Shown: positions 49,788 to 59,625, counted from the first letter of the stretch. The stretch is 64,000 nt of DNA from Planctomycetota bacterium (GCA_021604805.1 BQJR01000001.1:558001-622000); one strand, 5' to 3'. Translations and numbers: made by a program. Notes: a model not told the origin generated them from the sequence alone.

Positions 49788-52073
49788 TCAGCCGTAGCCG
49801 AGGAAGCGCCCGCCCTGATACACGGCGAAGGCGCCGACCCACGCGAAGACCGTCATGTAGGTCATCAGGAAGAGCGGCCAACCCCAGCTCGCCGTCTCGC
49901 GCTTGACGACCGCGAGCGTGGACATGCATTGGGCCGCCAGCGCGAAGAACACCATCAGCGAGAGCCCCACCAGCGGCGTGAAGACCTTGCTGCCGTCGGG
50001 CCAGCGCGCCTCTCGCAGGCCGTTCTTGAGTGAGCCGCTGGTCTCGTCGGCCTCGTCGCCCACGCCGTACACGACCCCCATCGTGCTCACGAAGACTTCG
50101 CGCGCGGCGAAGGACCCGAGCAGGCCGATGCCGATGCGCCAGTCGAAGCCGAGCGGTTGGATCAGCGGCTCGATGGCGCGACCGAGCTGGCCGGCGTAGC
50201 TGGCGCGCAGGCGTTCGCCTTCGGCGCGCGCGTCGAGCACGGCGAGTTGCTCCTGCAGACCGCTCACGACTTCGGTTCCGGGGAGCGCTCGGGCGCTGCC
50301 GTCGGGTGCATCCGGCGTGTTGCCGACCTGCGCGACCTGCGCCTCGCTCAGCGTGTCGAGTTCACTCTGCACCGCGCCACGTTCGGCTTGCAGCTCCGGG
50401 GAGACCGGCGCCTCCTGCGGGAAAGCGAGCAGCGCCCAGAGCACGACCGTGCAGACCAGGATCACCGTGCCGGCTTCGCTCACGAACAAGCGACTGCGCT
50501 CCCACATCGTGCGGAAGACCGAACGCCAACGCGGGAGGCGGTACGGCGGCAGTTCGAGCACGAGCGGTGGACTGCTGCCGCGCAGGATCGTGCGCCCGAA
50601 CACACCCGCCGCGAGCAGGGCGACCACCGTGCCGAACACGTAGAAGGCGACCATCAGTCCCGACTGCAGCGACAAGCCCGCGAAGAGTTGTCCGCCAGCT
50701 TCGTCGGGGCCGGGGAAGAGCGCCGCGATGATCAGCGTGTAGACCGGCAGACGCGCCGAACACGTGGTGAGCGGCACGACCATCATCACGAGCAAGCGGT
50801 CGCGTCGGCGCTCCATGGTGCGCGTGGCCATGATCGCGGGGATCGCGCAGGCGAAGCCCGAGAGCAGCGGTACGAAGGCGCGACCGGTGAGCCCGAGCGA
50901 CTTCATCAGCCGGTCCATCAAGTACGCGGCGCGCGCCATGTAGCCGCTGTCTTCGAGCAGCGAGAGGAAGAAGAACAGCAGCACGATCTGCGGCAAGAAC
51001 ACGAGCACCGCGCCCACGCCGGCGATCAGGCCGTCGGTGAGGAAGTCGCGGAAGAGGCCCTCGGGTAGCCACCCGCCCACGAGCTGGCCGAAGCTCGACA
51101 CCACGCCGTCGACGAGGTCGATGGCGGGCGAGGCCCAGGTGAACAACGACTCGAAGAGCAGCGTCATCACGAGCAGGAAGAGCGCGAGACCGATCACGGG
51201 ATGGATCAGCAGCTTGTCGAGCGCGTCGGTGACCTTGCGGATCACGGTGCGCTTGTCGCCCATGGCGCGGGCGAGCAGCTCGTCGATCCAGGCCCAGCGC
51301 GGGGCGATGAGTTCGAGGTCGACGTCGTGACCTGCGGCTTCGAGTCGTTCGCGACCCGCTTGCGCCGCCTCGCGCAACGCGGCGGGGACGGCGGCGAGCT
51401 CGTCGTCGGGTTCCACGCTGAGCAACGCCCAGCGCGCCAGGCCGTCACGACGCGCGGCGTGCGGCGCGACCCAGTCGCCGGGCAAGGCTTGCCCGACGTG
51501 CTCGATCACCTCAGCGAGCGCACCGCTCGGCGCGCCGTCGACACGCGCGGACGTGGCGGCGGCGGGATCGCGCAGCACCTTCTCGAGCGCGCGACGCACT
51601 TCGTCGAGGCCGCGGCCTTGCGCGGCACTCACGGCGACCACGGGCACGCCCAAGGCTTGGCGCAGCACGTCGAGGTCCACGGCCAAGTCGGCGCGCTCGA
51701 CCTCGTCGAGCATGTTGAGCACCAGCACCACGGGCAGGCCCAGCTCGAGCACTTGCAGCACGAGGTAGAGGTGACGCGAGAGCTGCGTGGCGTCGGCGAC
51801 GAGCAACACGGCGTCGGGATGTTCTCCCCCGTCGAGCCCGGCCAGCGCCGACACGGCGATCTGTTCCTCGGCGGTGCGCGCGCTCAGGCTGCACGTGCCG
51901 GGCACGTCGAGCAGACGCACGGCGTCGTGACCAAGGAGCAGGCGTCCTTCACGCCGCTCCACCGTGATGCCGGGGTAGTTGCCGACCTTCGCGTTCGCGC
52001 CCGTGAGCGCATTGAACAGCGTGGTCTTGCCGCAGTTCGGGTTGCCAGTGAGTGCAACGAGGGGCGTGTTCAA
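49788..52073 (-). CDS. feoB: ferrous iron transporter B
   Basis: The 761-residue protein has the N-terminal G domain (G1 GNPNCGKT at 10-17, DVPGTCSLSARTAEEQIAV, LNMLDEVERADL), the GDI helices, and a C-terminal membrane part with two Gate repeats (YMARAAYLMDRLMKSLGLTGRAFVPLLSGFACAIPAIMATRTM and later AAREVFVSTMG). It imports Fe2+ at the cytoplasmic membrane. A linker of about 80 residues near 575-650 is longer than usual and helical. It overlaps the feoA stop by 4 bp and is convergent with the globin. Confidence 0.96.
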   Translation of the reverse strand: MNTPLVALTGNPNCGKTTLFNALTGANAKVGNYPGITVERREGRLLLGHDAVRLLDVPGTCSLSARTAEEQIAVSALAGLDGGEHPDAVLLVADATQLSRHLYLVLQVLELGLPVVLVLNMLDEVERADLAVDLDVLRQALGVPVVAVSAAQGRGLDEVRRALEKVLRDPAAATSARVDGAPSGALAEVIEHVGQALPGDWVAPHAARRDGLARWALLSVEPDDELAAVPAALREAAQAGRERLEAAGHDVDLELIAPRWAWIDELLARAMGDKRTVIRKVTDALDKLLIHPVIGLALFLLVMTLLFESLFTWASPAIDLVDGVVSSFGQLVGGWLPEGLFRDFLTDGLIAGVGAVLVFLPQIVLLFFFLSLLEDSGYMARAAYLMDRLMKSLGLTGRAFVPLLSGFACAIPAIMATRTMERRRDRLLVMMVVPLTTCSARLPVYTLIIAALFPGPDEAGGQLFAGLSLQSGLMVAFYVFGTVVALLAAGVFGRTILRGSSPPLVLELPPYRLPRWRSVFRTMWERSRLFVSEAGTVILVCTVVLWALLAFPQEAPVSPELQAERGAVQSELDTLSEAQVAQVGNTPDAPDGSARALPGTEVVSGLQEQLAVLDARAEGERLRASYAGQLGRAIEPLIQPLGFDWRIGIGLLGSFAAREVFVSTMGVVYGVGDEADETSGSLKNGLREARWPDGSKVFTPLVGLSLMVFFALAAQCMSTLAVVKRETASWGWPLFLMTYMTVFAWVGAFAVYQGGRFLGYG

Positions 52074-52300
52074 GCGAGCGCCTCCACCTCGAGCACACGC
52101 GCTTCGGCGGCGCGCAGCGAAACGCGCCCGCCGCGCAACTCCACTTCGAGCAACTTGCCGGGACCGTTGCGACGCAGCAGGCGCAGCTCGGTGCCGGGCA
52201 CGAAGCCCAACTCCATCAGTCGGCGGCGGTAGCTGCGCGGTCCGCCCACCTGCAGCAGGCGGGCGGGTTGGCCGAGGGCCAGGGACGGCAGATCGGGCAT
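52070..52300 (-). CDS. feoA: ferrous iron transport protein A
   Basis: The ATG at 52300 gives 76 residues with an SH3-like fold: GQPARLLQVGGPRSYRRRLMELGFVPGTELRLLRR, ending in a second strand set with RVSLRAAEARVLEVE. FeoA binds FeoB and is needed for Fe2+ uptake. A longer frame to 52366 lacks a ribosome binding site. The upstream region contains TTGATACT and a TTGA-N9-TCAA dyad (about 52312-52330 on the minus strand), possibly the promoter and regulator site; I could not decide whether it is a Fur or NsrR box. Confidence 0.93.
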   Translation of the reverse strand: MPDLPSLALGQPARLLQVGGPRSYRRRLMELGFVPGTELRLLRRNGPGKLLEVELRGGRVSLRAAEARVLEVEALA

Positions 52301-52411
52301 CGGAAGCCTTGCTTGTTGAGACGGAGTATCAATCCCTGATCGTAGCAGCGGCGACGCATCAGGCACAGAGCCCAGGGCGTTGAATCGGGCCCCTCGAGGC
52401 CGACAAGACGC

Positions 52412-54985
52412 TCAGCCGTCGTCGCTCGCAGCCTGGGTCAGGAGCGCCGCGCTGAGGGCTTCGCCTCGGAACTCCACGCGTAGCGGGGCGCCGCCTGGCG
52501 GGTTGACCGAGAGCCCCTGCCAGGCTCCGCGGGGAGGCAGTCGCCTCTGCTCTCTGCGCACGATCTCGCCCGCTTGCCGGATCGTGACCTGCACCTGCTG
52601 CGCGCTGTCGCTCGCCGAGACCGCGAAGAGCAAAGCGTGGCTCCAACCGTCGGCGGGCAGCTCCAGGTCCCAGCTCTCAGCACTCTGCTCGACGAGCGGA
52701 TAGCGCGCGCTCAGCAAGCGGAAGCGCACCCACTGCTGCGCGTTCACCTGCGCGGAGGCGCGCAGCCGCGCGTGAGCCACGGGCGTTTCACCGCGCGCGT
52801 TGCCCGGCAGGCTCAGGCGTCGTCGCTCGCCCGGCGCCAAGCGACCGGTGAGCGGCGCCGCGGCGTCACGGCCGTCGGTGTCATGGAAGCGCAGGCTCCA
52901 CGCTTGCGGCTCGCTCCCGCCGTTGTGCAGCTCGAGGAAGACGCTGAGTCCGGCGTCGTGGCGCGGCATGAGCGCGAGCACGCGCTCCTCGTCGGGGAGC
53001 GGCCTGCTGCCGCCGACCGTGACCTGCGCGGCGAGTTGCACGGGAGCCGCATCGAGGCGCTGCGTGTCGGGCTCCGTGAGCACGTCTCCCGAGGCTTGCG
53101 GTGGCGACCCCAGTTCGAGCAGCGCGTCGCTCAAGCGCAGCTGCGCCGCGGCCGCTCGCCCCAAAACTTCGAGCTGCTCGATCTGCTCGGAGGACAAGGC
53201 GCTGAGATCGTCGTCGAGCGTGTGCAGCTCAGCGCCGGCCAGGAAGCTGCGGCCGCGTGGGAGCGCGCGCACGCCACGCAGCTCGGCAGGCACGAAGGCA
53301 TGCACGCCGAGGCCCTCGGGATCGGGAGGCAGGCCCAACAGATCGCGCAGGGTGGCCGGCAGGTCGTAGAGCATGAGCGGCTGCGGACGCAGGCTTTCGG
53401 CGTGCACCGCGAGCTCGGCTTCGCGCCCCGGGACGAGCACCACGAGCGGCACGCGGTCCTGGGCGGGCGCGCCGGGGTCGAGGCCGAGCGTGTCCCGGAT
53501 CGCGGCCCGCGCCGACGTGTCGAGCCCGGCGTCGTGGTCGCCGTAGATCACGATCACGAGCTGCTCCCAGAGCCCGGCCGCCTGCAGCTCCGCGGCGAGC
53601 ACACCCAGTGCGGCGTCGCTGAAGTGCACCAGGCGCAGGTAGCCGTCGGCCATGCTGCCGGGGACCAGGCCGGTGTCGAAGCGCGGGCCATCGGGGAGGC
53701 GACGGAACGGGTGGTGACTGCTGAGCGCGAGCGCCAACGCGAAGAACGGCGCGGGCGCGGCGCGCAGTCGCTGCGTGACGCGCTCGAAGAACACGTCGTC
53801 GGGGAGGCCCCAACCGAGACGCGGGTCGTCGTCGGGCCGCTCGCTGGCGAGTTGATCGCGGAAGTGCAGCGTGTCGATGCCGTAGAGCGGATGCGCGAGG
53901 GCGCGGTTCCAGAAGCGTGGCTCGAAGGCGTGCAGCGAGTGCGTGCTGTAGCCGCGCGCGGCGAGGTCGCTGGCGATCGACGGCCAGCTCGCGCGCGCCT
54001 CGAGATGAAAGGCCGTCGAGCGACGACTGTGCGCGGGCAAGCCCGTGAGCACCATGAGCTCGGCGTCGGAGGTACGGCCCAGGCGCGTGGCGTCGAAGCA
54101 ACGATCGAAGCGCAAGCCGGCGCTCGCCAACGCCGACAAGCGCGGCGTGAGCGCGCCGCCCGGTAGCTGCACGTCGAGCACGAACTGCTGGAAGGCCTCG
54201 AGCTGGACGAACAACACCGAGCGTCCTTCCGCGATGCCGAAGAGCGGTGAGGGCTCCGCGTTCAGAGCCTGCGTGCGCGCGAGCAGGGCGCGGGCCTCGG
54301 CCGCCAACGCGGGCGACCAGCTCGGCGGGAAGCACCACGCTTGCAGCGAGGCGAGCATGTCGTGCAAGTGCGCCGCCGGCAGCCCGTGATGCGCGGCGTG
54401 CTCCGCTTCGCCGTCTTTCAGGCCCACGTGCTCGCCTGGCTCCTCGCGCAACGCCGGCCACAGGAGCAGCGCGCCGAGCGCCAACGCGAACCAGCTCCCG
54501 CGCGCGCCGCGAGACGGTGCTGCGGTGCAGGCCAAGGTGAGCGCCGCCGACCACGCGAGCGCGAGCAACCCGAGGTCGAGCCACCCCACCAGACTCGCAG
54601 CGCTCTCTTGCACGTCGCCGAGCTGACCCGCGAGCGCCAGCAGGTCGAGACCGAACACGCGCCCGAAGTACGCCAGCGTGGCGCGGTCGGCGAAGAGCTC
54701 GAAACTCAGGAACGCGAAGAGCAGCGCCGCCACCACGCGCAAGCAACGCACGCGCGTGAGACAGCAAGCGAGCACGAGCAAGGGAACACCCAGGCGTGCG
54801 CGACTCCATGCTGGCGTGAGCGCGTCGGCGGTGTCGAGCGCGCGCAGCTCTTGCGCCACGAACACGAAGAGCAAGGTATACGGCAGCAGCGCGAGCCAGG
54901 CGCTGCCACGCGAGCGCAGCGGCAGCGTGGGAACGGCGCTCGGGTCTGCGCCCCCCGCGCTCGTGTGCTCAGCCTTCTCCGGCAC
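52412..54985 (-). CDS. LTA-synthase-like membrane phosphotransferase
   Basis: The 857-residue protein has about five N-terminal transmembrane helices (residues 30-180) and an extracytoplasmic sulfatase-fold domain with the full LtaS-like active site: Glu263 (VQLEAFQQF), Thr305 (GRTSDAEL), SHHPF at 423-427 and Asp483-His484 (YGDHDAG). Spacing matches the LtaS residues E255/T300/D475/H476. A C-terminal beta-rich segment of about 240 residues (from about 610) with Ig-like features (VFLELHNGGSEPQAWSLRF, GETPVAHARLRASAQ) is not part of LtaS. In diderms relatives add phosphoglycerol or phosphoethanolamine to glycans. The start lies 17 bp inside fur, in another frame. Confidence 0.82.
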   Translation of the reverse strand: MPEKAEHTSAGGADPSAVPTLPLRSRGSAWLALLPYTLLFVFVAQELRALDTADALTPAWSRARLGVPLLVLACCLTRVRCLRVVAALLFAFLSFELFADRATLAYFGRVFGLDLLALAGQLGDVQESAASLVGWLDLGLLALAWSAALTLACTAAPSRGARGSWFALALGALLLWPALREEPGEHVGLKDGEAEHAAHHGLPAAHLHDMLASLQAWCFPPSWSPALAAEARALLARTQALNAEPSPLFGIAEGRSVLFVQLEAFQQFVLDVQLPGGALTPRLSALASAGLRFDRCFDATRLGRTSDAELMVLTGLPAHSRRSTAFHLEARASWPSIASDLAARGYSTHSLHAFEPRFWNRALAHPLYGIDTLHFRDQLASERPDDDPRLGWGLPDDVFFERVTQRLRAAPAPFFALALALSSHHPFRRLPDGPRFDTGLVPGSMADGYLRLVHFSDAALGVLAAELQAAGLWEQLVIVIYGDHDAGLDTSARAAIRDTLGLDPGAPAQDRVPLVVLVPGREAELAVHAESLRPQPLMLYDLPATLRDLLGLPPDPEGLGVHAFVPAELRGVRALPRGRSFLAGAELHTLDDDLSALSSEQIEQLEVLGRAAAAQLRLSDALLELGSPPQASGDVLTEPDTQRLDAAPVQLAAQVTVGGSRPLPDEERVLALMPRHDAGLSVFLELHNGGSEPQAWSLRFHDTDGRDAAAPLTGRLAPGERRRLSLPGNARGETPVAHARLRASAQVNAQQWVRFRLLSARYPLVEQSAESWDLELPADGWSHALLFAVSASDSAQQVQVTIRQAGEIVRREQRRLPPRGAWQGLSVNPPGGAPLRVEFRGEALSAALLTQAASDDG

Positions 54986-55466
54986 CCGCTCCGTTTCCGC
55001 TCGACGCCTTGTCTTGGTCTTGCGACGCGCTCAAGCAGGTCTCGCAGGTGCCGTAGATGTTGAGCCGGTGACTCCGCGCCACGAAGCCATGACGCTGCAC
55101 GGCGCGCGCCTGCACGGCTTCGAGTTCGTCGTCGTGGAACTCGATGATGCGGCCGCAGTCGAGGCACACCATGTGGTCGTGATGGTCATGGCCCAGCACG
55201 TGTTCGTAGAGTCGCCCGCCGTCGCGACCGAGGTCGAGACCTTGGATGAAGCCGCCCTCTTCGAGCAGGCTGAGCGTGCGGTACACGGTGGCGCGCGAGA
55301 TGCGCAGCTCCTTGCTCTTGCCCTGCCGCAACATCTCGTAGAGCTCGTCGGCCGAGATGTGTCGATGCGTGGCGAAGATCACGCGCAAGATCTCCGCGCG
55401 CTGCTTGGTGAGCCGCAAGTCCTTGCCGCGCAGGTAATTCTCGAAGAGCAGTGCGACGTTTCGCAT
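54969..55466 (-). CDS. fur: Fur-family metalloregulator
   Basis: From the ATG at 55466 the product has 165 residues. The winged helix (LRLTKQRAEILRVIFATHRHISADELYEML, then RISRATVYRTLSLLEEGGFI) is followed by the metal-binding dimerisation domain HVLGHDHHDHMVCLDCGRIIEFHDDELE and a C-x2-C pair (YGTCETC). The two CxxC pairs form the structural Zn site. Fur-type iron control is likely because feoAB lie two genes downstream on the same strand; Zur or PerR are alternatives. A longer frame extends into purD. Confidence 0.93.
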   Translation of the reverse strand: MRNVALLFENYLRGKDLRLTKQRAEILRVIFATHRHISADELYEMLRQGKSKELRISRATVYRTLSLLEEGGFIQGLDLGRDGGRLYEHVLGHDHHDHMVCLDCGRIIEFHDDELEAVQARAVQRHGFVARSHRLNIYGTCETCLSASQDQDKASSGNGAGAGEG

Positions 55467-55479
55467 CGGGTTCCCTCGT

Positions 55480-56790
55480 TCAGCCCGCAGCCGGTGCGGG
55501 CGGTGACGCGCTACGTTGGATCTCGCGCGTGCCGATGTCCCGACGGAAGCGCGCGCCACGGAAGTGGATCCGTTCCACGGCCTCGTAGACCCGCCGTTGC
55601 GCGTCGGCGAGATCACTGCCCAGGGCCGTGACGCACAGCACGCGCCCGCCCGCCGTGACCAGTTTGCCGTCGACCTCACGCTTGGTGCCCGAGTGGTAAA
55701 CGCGCACGCCGGGCAAGGCTTCGGCCTGCTCGATGCCGGTGATCGGCGCGCCCGGTGTCGTGCTCAACGGGTAGTCGCCGTCGGTGAGCACCACGCCGCA
55801 ACAGGCATCGCTGGTCCACTCGATCTCTTCGATCTGATCCAGCGTGCCGGTGGCCGTGGCCAGGAAGAGTTGCAGCGCGTCGGTCTTGAGACGCGGCAAC
55901 AGGATCTCCATCTCGGGGTCGCCGCCGCGCACGTTGAACTCGAGCACCATCGGGCCTTCGCCGGTGAGCATCAGCCCGGCGTAGAGCAGACCGCGGAAGG
56001 GTTTGCCCTGCTTGGCGAGCGCGTGCACCGTGGGGATCAGCACGCGCTCTTCGATCTGTTCGTAGATGCGCGGCGTGAGCAGGCTCGTGGGCGAGTAGGC
56101 GCCCATGCCGCCGGTGTTGGGGCCCTTGTCGCCGTCGAAGGCGCGCTTGTGATCGCGGCTGGGTTCCAGCACGGCCACGGTTTCCCCGTCGACGAGTGCG
56201 ATCACCGAGAGCTCTTCGCCCTTCAGGAACTCTTCGATGAGCAGCCGCTCGCCGGCCTTGCCGAACTGTTCGTCGAGCATGATCGCGCGCACGGCGTCGC
56301 AGGCTTCCTGCTCGTTCTGCGCGATGATCACGCCCTTGCCCGCGGCCAGACCGTCGGCCTTGATCACGCAGGGCCAGTCTTCGATGTTGCCGCACCAGGC
56401 GAGGGCTTCGCTGGCGTCGTTGAAGGCGCGATGCCCCGCCGTGGGGATGCGCGCGCGACGGCACAGATCCTTCATGAAGGCCTTGCTGCCTTCGAGCTGA
56501 GCGGCGGCCTTGTTCGGACCCAGCGCCGGGATGCCGACGGCTTCGAGCTTGTCGACCAAGCCGGCCACGAGCGGGACCTCGGGCCCCACCACCACCAGGC
56601 CCACGGCGAGCCGCTGGGCGAGAGCCACGAGGCCGGCCAGGTCGTTGACCGGGACGGCGTGGCAGGTTGCCAAGTCGGCCATGCCGGCGTTGCCGGGCGC
56701 GGCGTGTAGGGATTCGATGTCGCGGCTCTTGGAGAGCACGTCCACGAAAGCGTGTTCGCGCCCACCTGAGCCCACCACGAGGACGTTCAT
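55480..56790 (-). CDS. purD: phosphoribosylamine-glycine ligase
   Basis: The ATG at 56790 gives 436 residues; a GTG nine bases upstream is an alternative. The ATP-grasp enzyme is recognised by [65 protein letters not shown] and the C-terminal [17 protein letters not shown]. It joins glycine to phosphoribosylamine in purine synthesis, in the cytoplasm. fur follows after 13 bp on the same strand, so the two may be co-transcribed. It is divergent from the membrane orphan at 56839. Confidence 0.97.
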   Translation of the reverse strand: MNVLVVGSGGREHAFVDVLSKSRDIESLHAAPGNAGMADLATCHAVPVNDLAGLVALAQRLAVGLVVVGPEVPLVAGLVDKLEAVGIPALGPNKAAAQLEGSKAFMKDLCRRARIPTAGHRAFNDASEALAWCGNIEDWPCVIKADGLAAGKGVIIAQNEQEACDAVRAIMLDEQFGKAGERLLIEEFLKGEELSVIALVDGETVAVLEPSRDHKRAFDGDKGPNTGGMGAYSPTSLLTPRIYEQIEERVLIPTVHALAKQGKPFRGLLYAGLMLTGEGPMVLEFNVRGGDPEMEILLPRLKTDALQLFLATATGTLDQIEEIEWTSDACCGVVLTDGDYPLSTTPGAPITGIEQAEALPGVRVYHSGTKREVDGKLVTAGGRVLCVTALGSDLADAQRRVYEAVERIHFRGARFRRDIGTREIQRSASPPAPAAG

Positions 56791-56838
56791 TGCTGCCACT
56801 CCGAGCGGGTTCGCATCATACGGTACAAAGACTGCCCC

Positions 56839-57825
56839 TTGGATCGCTCTGGCCGTCTTGCCGCCTTGTGTCTGCTGCTGCTCGTGGCCGTTGCCGCTGC
56901 GGCTCCGTGGCTGCCGCGCGGGGGCATGTGGGGAGCTGAGCTCGCGGCGCTGACGCTCGCGTTGCTCGGCGGCGCAGCGCTGCTCGCAGAGGCGCGCGCA
57001 GGCGTGGCGCGACCGGGCCTCGGAACGCCTGTGGACAAAGCCTTCGGCGCCTGGCTCGCGCTGTCACTGCTCGCCACGCTCCTGGCTCACCCGCCCGCTG
57101 TCGCGCGCGAAGGCTCGCTGCGCTTGCTCACATTGGGGCTGGCCTACCTGCTGGCGATCCGCACGCTCACCACGCCCGCCCGCGCGTGGCGAGCGTTCCT
57201 CACGGCGCTGCTGGCGCTCGCGATCTGGAGTGTCCACGCGGGCCACGGGCTCGACGCGCTGATCGCAGGCGCGCTGGGCGTCGGCGCCTCGCTCGCGCTT
57301 GCACGGGCCCTGCGCCCCGAAGCCAGTGACACGACGCGGCGCCTCGCGCGCGCGGCAGGCAAGGCCTCGCTACTGGCGGCGCTCGGCGTGGCGGCGCTGC
57401 TCGTCGCGGGCGCCTTGGGTGGGCTCGGCGAAGGCACTCGGGAGATCGTGGCGCGCAGCCAGTTCGTCGCGCCGGTGTCCGCGCTCGGCGTCTTCGAGCT
57501 GCTCCCGCTCATCGCCCTGCTCGCACTGATCTGGGAGACGCGCCGGGTCGCGATCCGCGGCGCGCACTTGCTCGTCGCCGATGCCGCGCGACGCACGCTC
57601 TTCCACGGGCTCATCGCCGCGCTCGTGGCGACGCTCGCGCTGGCTTGCGTGGCCCGGCCGCTGGACGCGACGACCCCCGGCGTGGCCGTGGCCGTGATGC
57701 TCGCAGCGATCAGTCGCGCGGGTTGCGACGCGCGCGAGCGCGTGGCCTCAGCGCGTGCGCAGCTCGGTGCCCTGCTGGTCGTGCTGCTCCTGCTCGCGTG
57801 GGCGCTGCTCCCGATCGCGCACTGA
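56839..57825 (+). CDS. multi-pass membrane protein of unknown function
   Basis: The 328-residue product is almost entirely hydrophobic (about nine helices) and rich in Ala and Leu. I do not recognise a family motif; a distant relation to polysaccharide ligase N-terminal parts is conceivable from the helix pattern, but WaaL loop motifs are absent. The start is TTG at 56839, only 48 bp from the divergent purD start and without a clear ribosome binding site. The GNAT-aminotransferase fusion gene starts 69 bp after its stop. Confidence 0.6.
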   Translation: MDRSGRLAALCLLLLVAVAAAAPWLPRGGMWGAELAALTLALLGGAALLAEARAGVARPGLGTPVDKAFGAWLALSLLATLLAHPPAVAREGSLRLLTLGLAYLLAIRTLTTPARAWRAFLTALLALAIWSVHAGHGLDALIAGALGVGASLALARALRPEASDTTRRLARAAGKASLLAALGVAALLVAGALGGLGEGTREIVARSQFVAPVSALGVFELLPLIALLALIWETRRVAIRGAHLLVADAARRTLFHGLIAALVATLALACVARPLDATTPGVAVAVMLAAISRAGCDARERVASARAQLGALLVVLLLLAWALLPIAH

Positions 57826-57894
57826 GCGCGAACGGACAGCAAGCGCAGTCGCCTCGGATGGGTTACCGTCGCGCACGTCCGGGGAGTCGTGCCG

Positions 57895-59625
57895 ATGAGC
57901 TTGCCCGAGAGCCTGCCCGCCGCGGTGCGTCGCGGTCGCTTCGTGTTCAAGGTCGCCACCCACGCGCGCGAGCTCGAACAGCTGCACCGGCTCAATCACG
58001 CGACCTTCGTGCGCGAGGTGCCGCAGCACGCCGACCCCGGGCACGAGCGGCTGGTCGACAAGTTCCACGGCAAGAACCTGTACTTCGTCGCCAAGCTCGA
58101 TGAGCACGTCGTGGGCATGGTGTCGGTGCACGGCGAGCCACCGTTCTCGATCGCGTCACGACTGCCCGACCCGCGCGTGCTCGACACGCTCGGCGCGCAC
58201 CCACTCGAAGTGCGCCTGCTCGCGGTGCGCCCCGAACATCGCGGCAGCGCCGTGCTCGGCGGGCTCGCGCTGGCGGTGCTGCGTCACGCGCAACACCGCG
58301 GCTACACGCACCTGCTCATCTCGGGGCATCGCGACCGACTGCGGCTCTACACGCGCATGGGTTTCGAGCCGCTCGGTCCGGCCGTGTTCGATGGCGACGC
58401 CGCCTTCGTGCCGATGGTCGCGCACGTCGCGAAGATCCCCGAATTGGTCGACGCGACGGCGCGCCGACTCACGCAGCGCGAACGTCCCGCCGGCCCGTTG
58501 AGCCTCACGCCCGGCGCCGCGCAGCTCGCGCCCCGCGTGCTCGAGGCGCTGGCGGCGCCGCCGCTCGACCATCGCAGCGAGGCTTTCGCCGCCCGCTTCG
58601 CGCAACTGCGACGTCGGCTCGCCGCGTTCACAGGCGCGCGCAACGTGGCCGTGTTCTGCGGCAGCGGCACGCTCGCCAACGAGGTCGTCGCCGCCACGCT
58701 GGCCGCCGATCCGCAGGCCGGCGCCGGTCTGGTGCTGAGCAACGGTGAGTTCGGCGACCGACTCGTGCGGCAAGCCGAACGCGCGGGCCTGCGCGCGCAG
58801 GTCTTGACGTGGCCTTGGGGCCAGCCCTGGGCGCTCGACGATGTCGCCGCCGCGCTGCGTCGTCATCGCGCGCGCTGGATCTGGGCCGTGCACCTGGAGA
58901 CGAGCACCGGCCAACTCAACGATCTCGCCGGCTTGTGCGCGCTCGCCGCCGAGCACGGCGCGCGCGTGTGTGTCGACGCGATCAGCAGCGTGGGCGCCGT
59001 GCCGCTGGCGCTCGCGGCGCACCCGACCTTGGCCTTGGCCAGCGGCGTGCCGCACAAAGCCCTGGGCGGCACGCCGGGCCTCGCCTTCGTGTTCGCGGGG
59101 CGCACGCTGCGGCCGCGCGCCGGCACCGCGCGCCTGCCGACCTACCTCGACCTGCACGCCACGCTGGACGCGCCGGGTCCGCGCTTCACGATGCCGTCAG
59201 CGCCGCTGCTCGCGGCCCTGGCCGCGCTCGATGATCTCGACGCGCACGATCGGAGCACCGGGCAAACCGGGCACGACGCGACGGACGCGACCGACGCAGC
59301 GGCCGCAACCGTCACGCAGGCCGAACATTTCGCGCGGCAGGCCGCGCTCGGGCGCCACGTGCGCGCGGGGCTCACCGGGATCGGCCTCAGGCCGCTCGTG
59401 TCCGCAGCCCGGGCGTCCCCGACCGTGACGACCTTCGTGACGCCGTCCAGCGTGGACCCCGAAGCGCTGCTCGACGCCGCCGATTCCTGGGGTTTCACCC
59501 TCGGCGGCCGCAGCGCCTACCTGCGCAAACGCGGCTGGTTGCAGCTCTCAACCATGGGCGCCGTGCAGCCGCGTCACCTCGACGAGTTGTTCGCACGCAC
59601 GGGCCGCTGGCTGGCACAGCGCTGA
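57895..59625 (+). CDS. GNAT N-acyltransferase fused to class V aminotransferase
   Basis: The ATG at 57895 follows ggggag by 8 nt and gives 576 residues. Residues 1-190 form a GNAT-type acyltransferase (HATFVREVPQHADPGHERLVDKFHGKNLYFVAKL, then LLAVRPEHRGSAVLGGLA), a subgroup resembling N-acyl amino acid or homoserine lactone synthases. Residues about 198-576 form a class V PLP aminotransferase: LSLTPGAAQLAPRVLEAL, PPLDHRSEAFAARF, FCGSGTLANEVVA, VCVDAISSVG with Asp361, and SGVPHKALGGTPG with Lys388. The second part resembles alanine-glyoxylate or 2-aminoethylphosphonate aminotransferases. The fusion suggests that an amine made or consumed by one half is used by the other. It may make an N-acylated amino compound; the substrate is unknown. 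Confidence 0.85.
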   Translation: MSLPESLPAAVRRGRFVFKVATHARELEQLHRLNHATFVREVPQHADPGHERLVDKFHGKNLYFVAKLDEHVVGMVSVHGEPPFSIASRLPDPRVLDTLGAHPLEVRLLAVRPEHRGSAVLGGLALAVLRHAQHRGYTHLLISGHRDRLRLYTRMGFEPLGPAVFDGDAAFVPMVAHVAKIPELVDATARRLTQRERPAGPLSLTPGAAQLAPRVLEALAAPPLDHRSEAFAARFAQLRRRLAAFTGARNVAVFCGSGTLANEVVAATLAADPQAGAGLVLSNGEFGDRLVRQAERAGLRAQVLTWPWGQPWALDDVAAALRRHRARWIWAVHLETSTGQLNDLAGLCALAAEHGARVCVDAISSVGAVPLALAAHPTLALASGVPHKALGGTPGLAFVFAGRTLRPRAGTARLPTYLDLHATLDAPGPRFTMPSAPLLAALAALDDLDAHDRSTGQTGHDATDATDAAAATVTQAEHFARQAALGRHVRAGLTGIGLRPLVSAARASPTVTTFVTPSSVDPEALLDAADSWGFTLGGRSAYLRKRGWLQLSTMGAVQPRHLDELFARTGRWLAQR

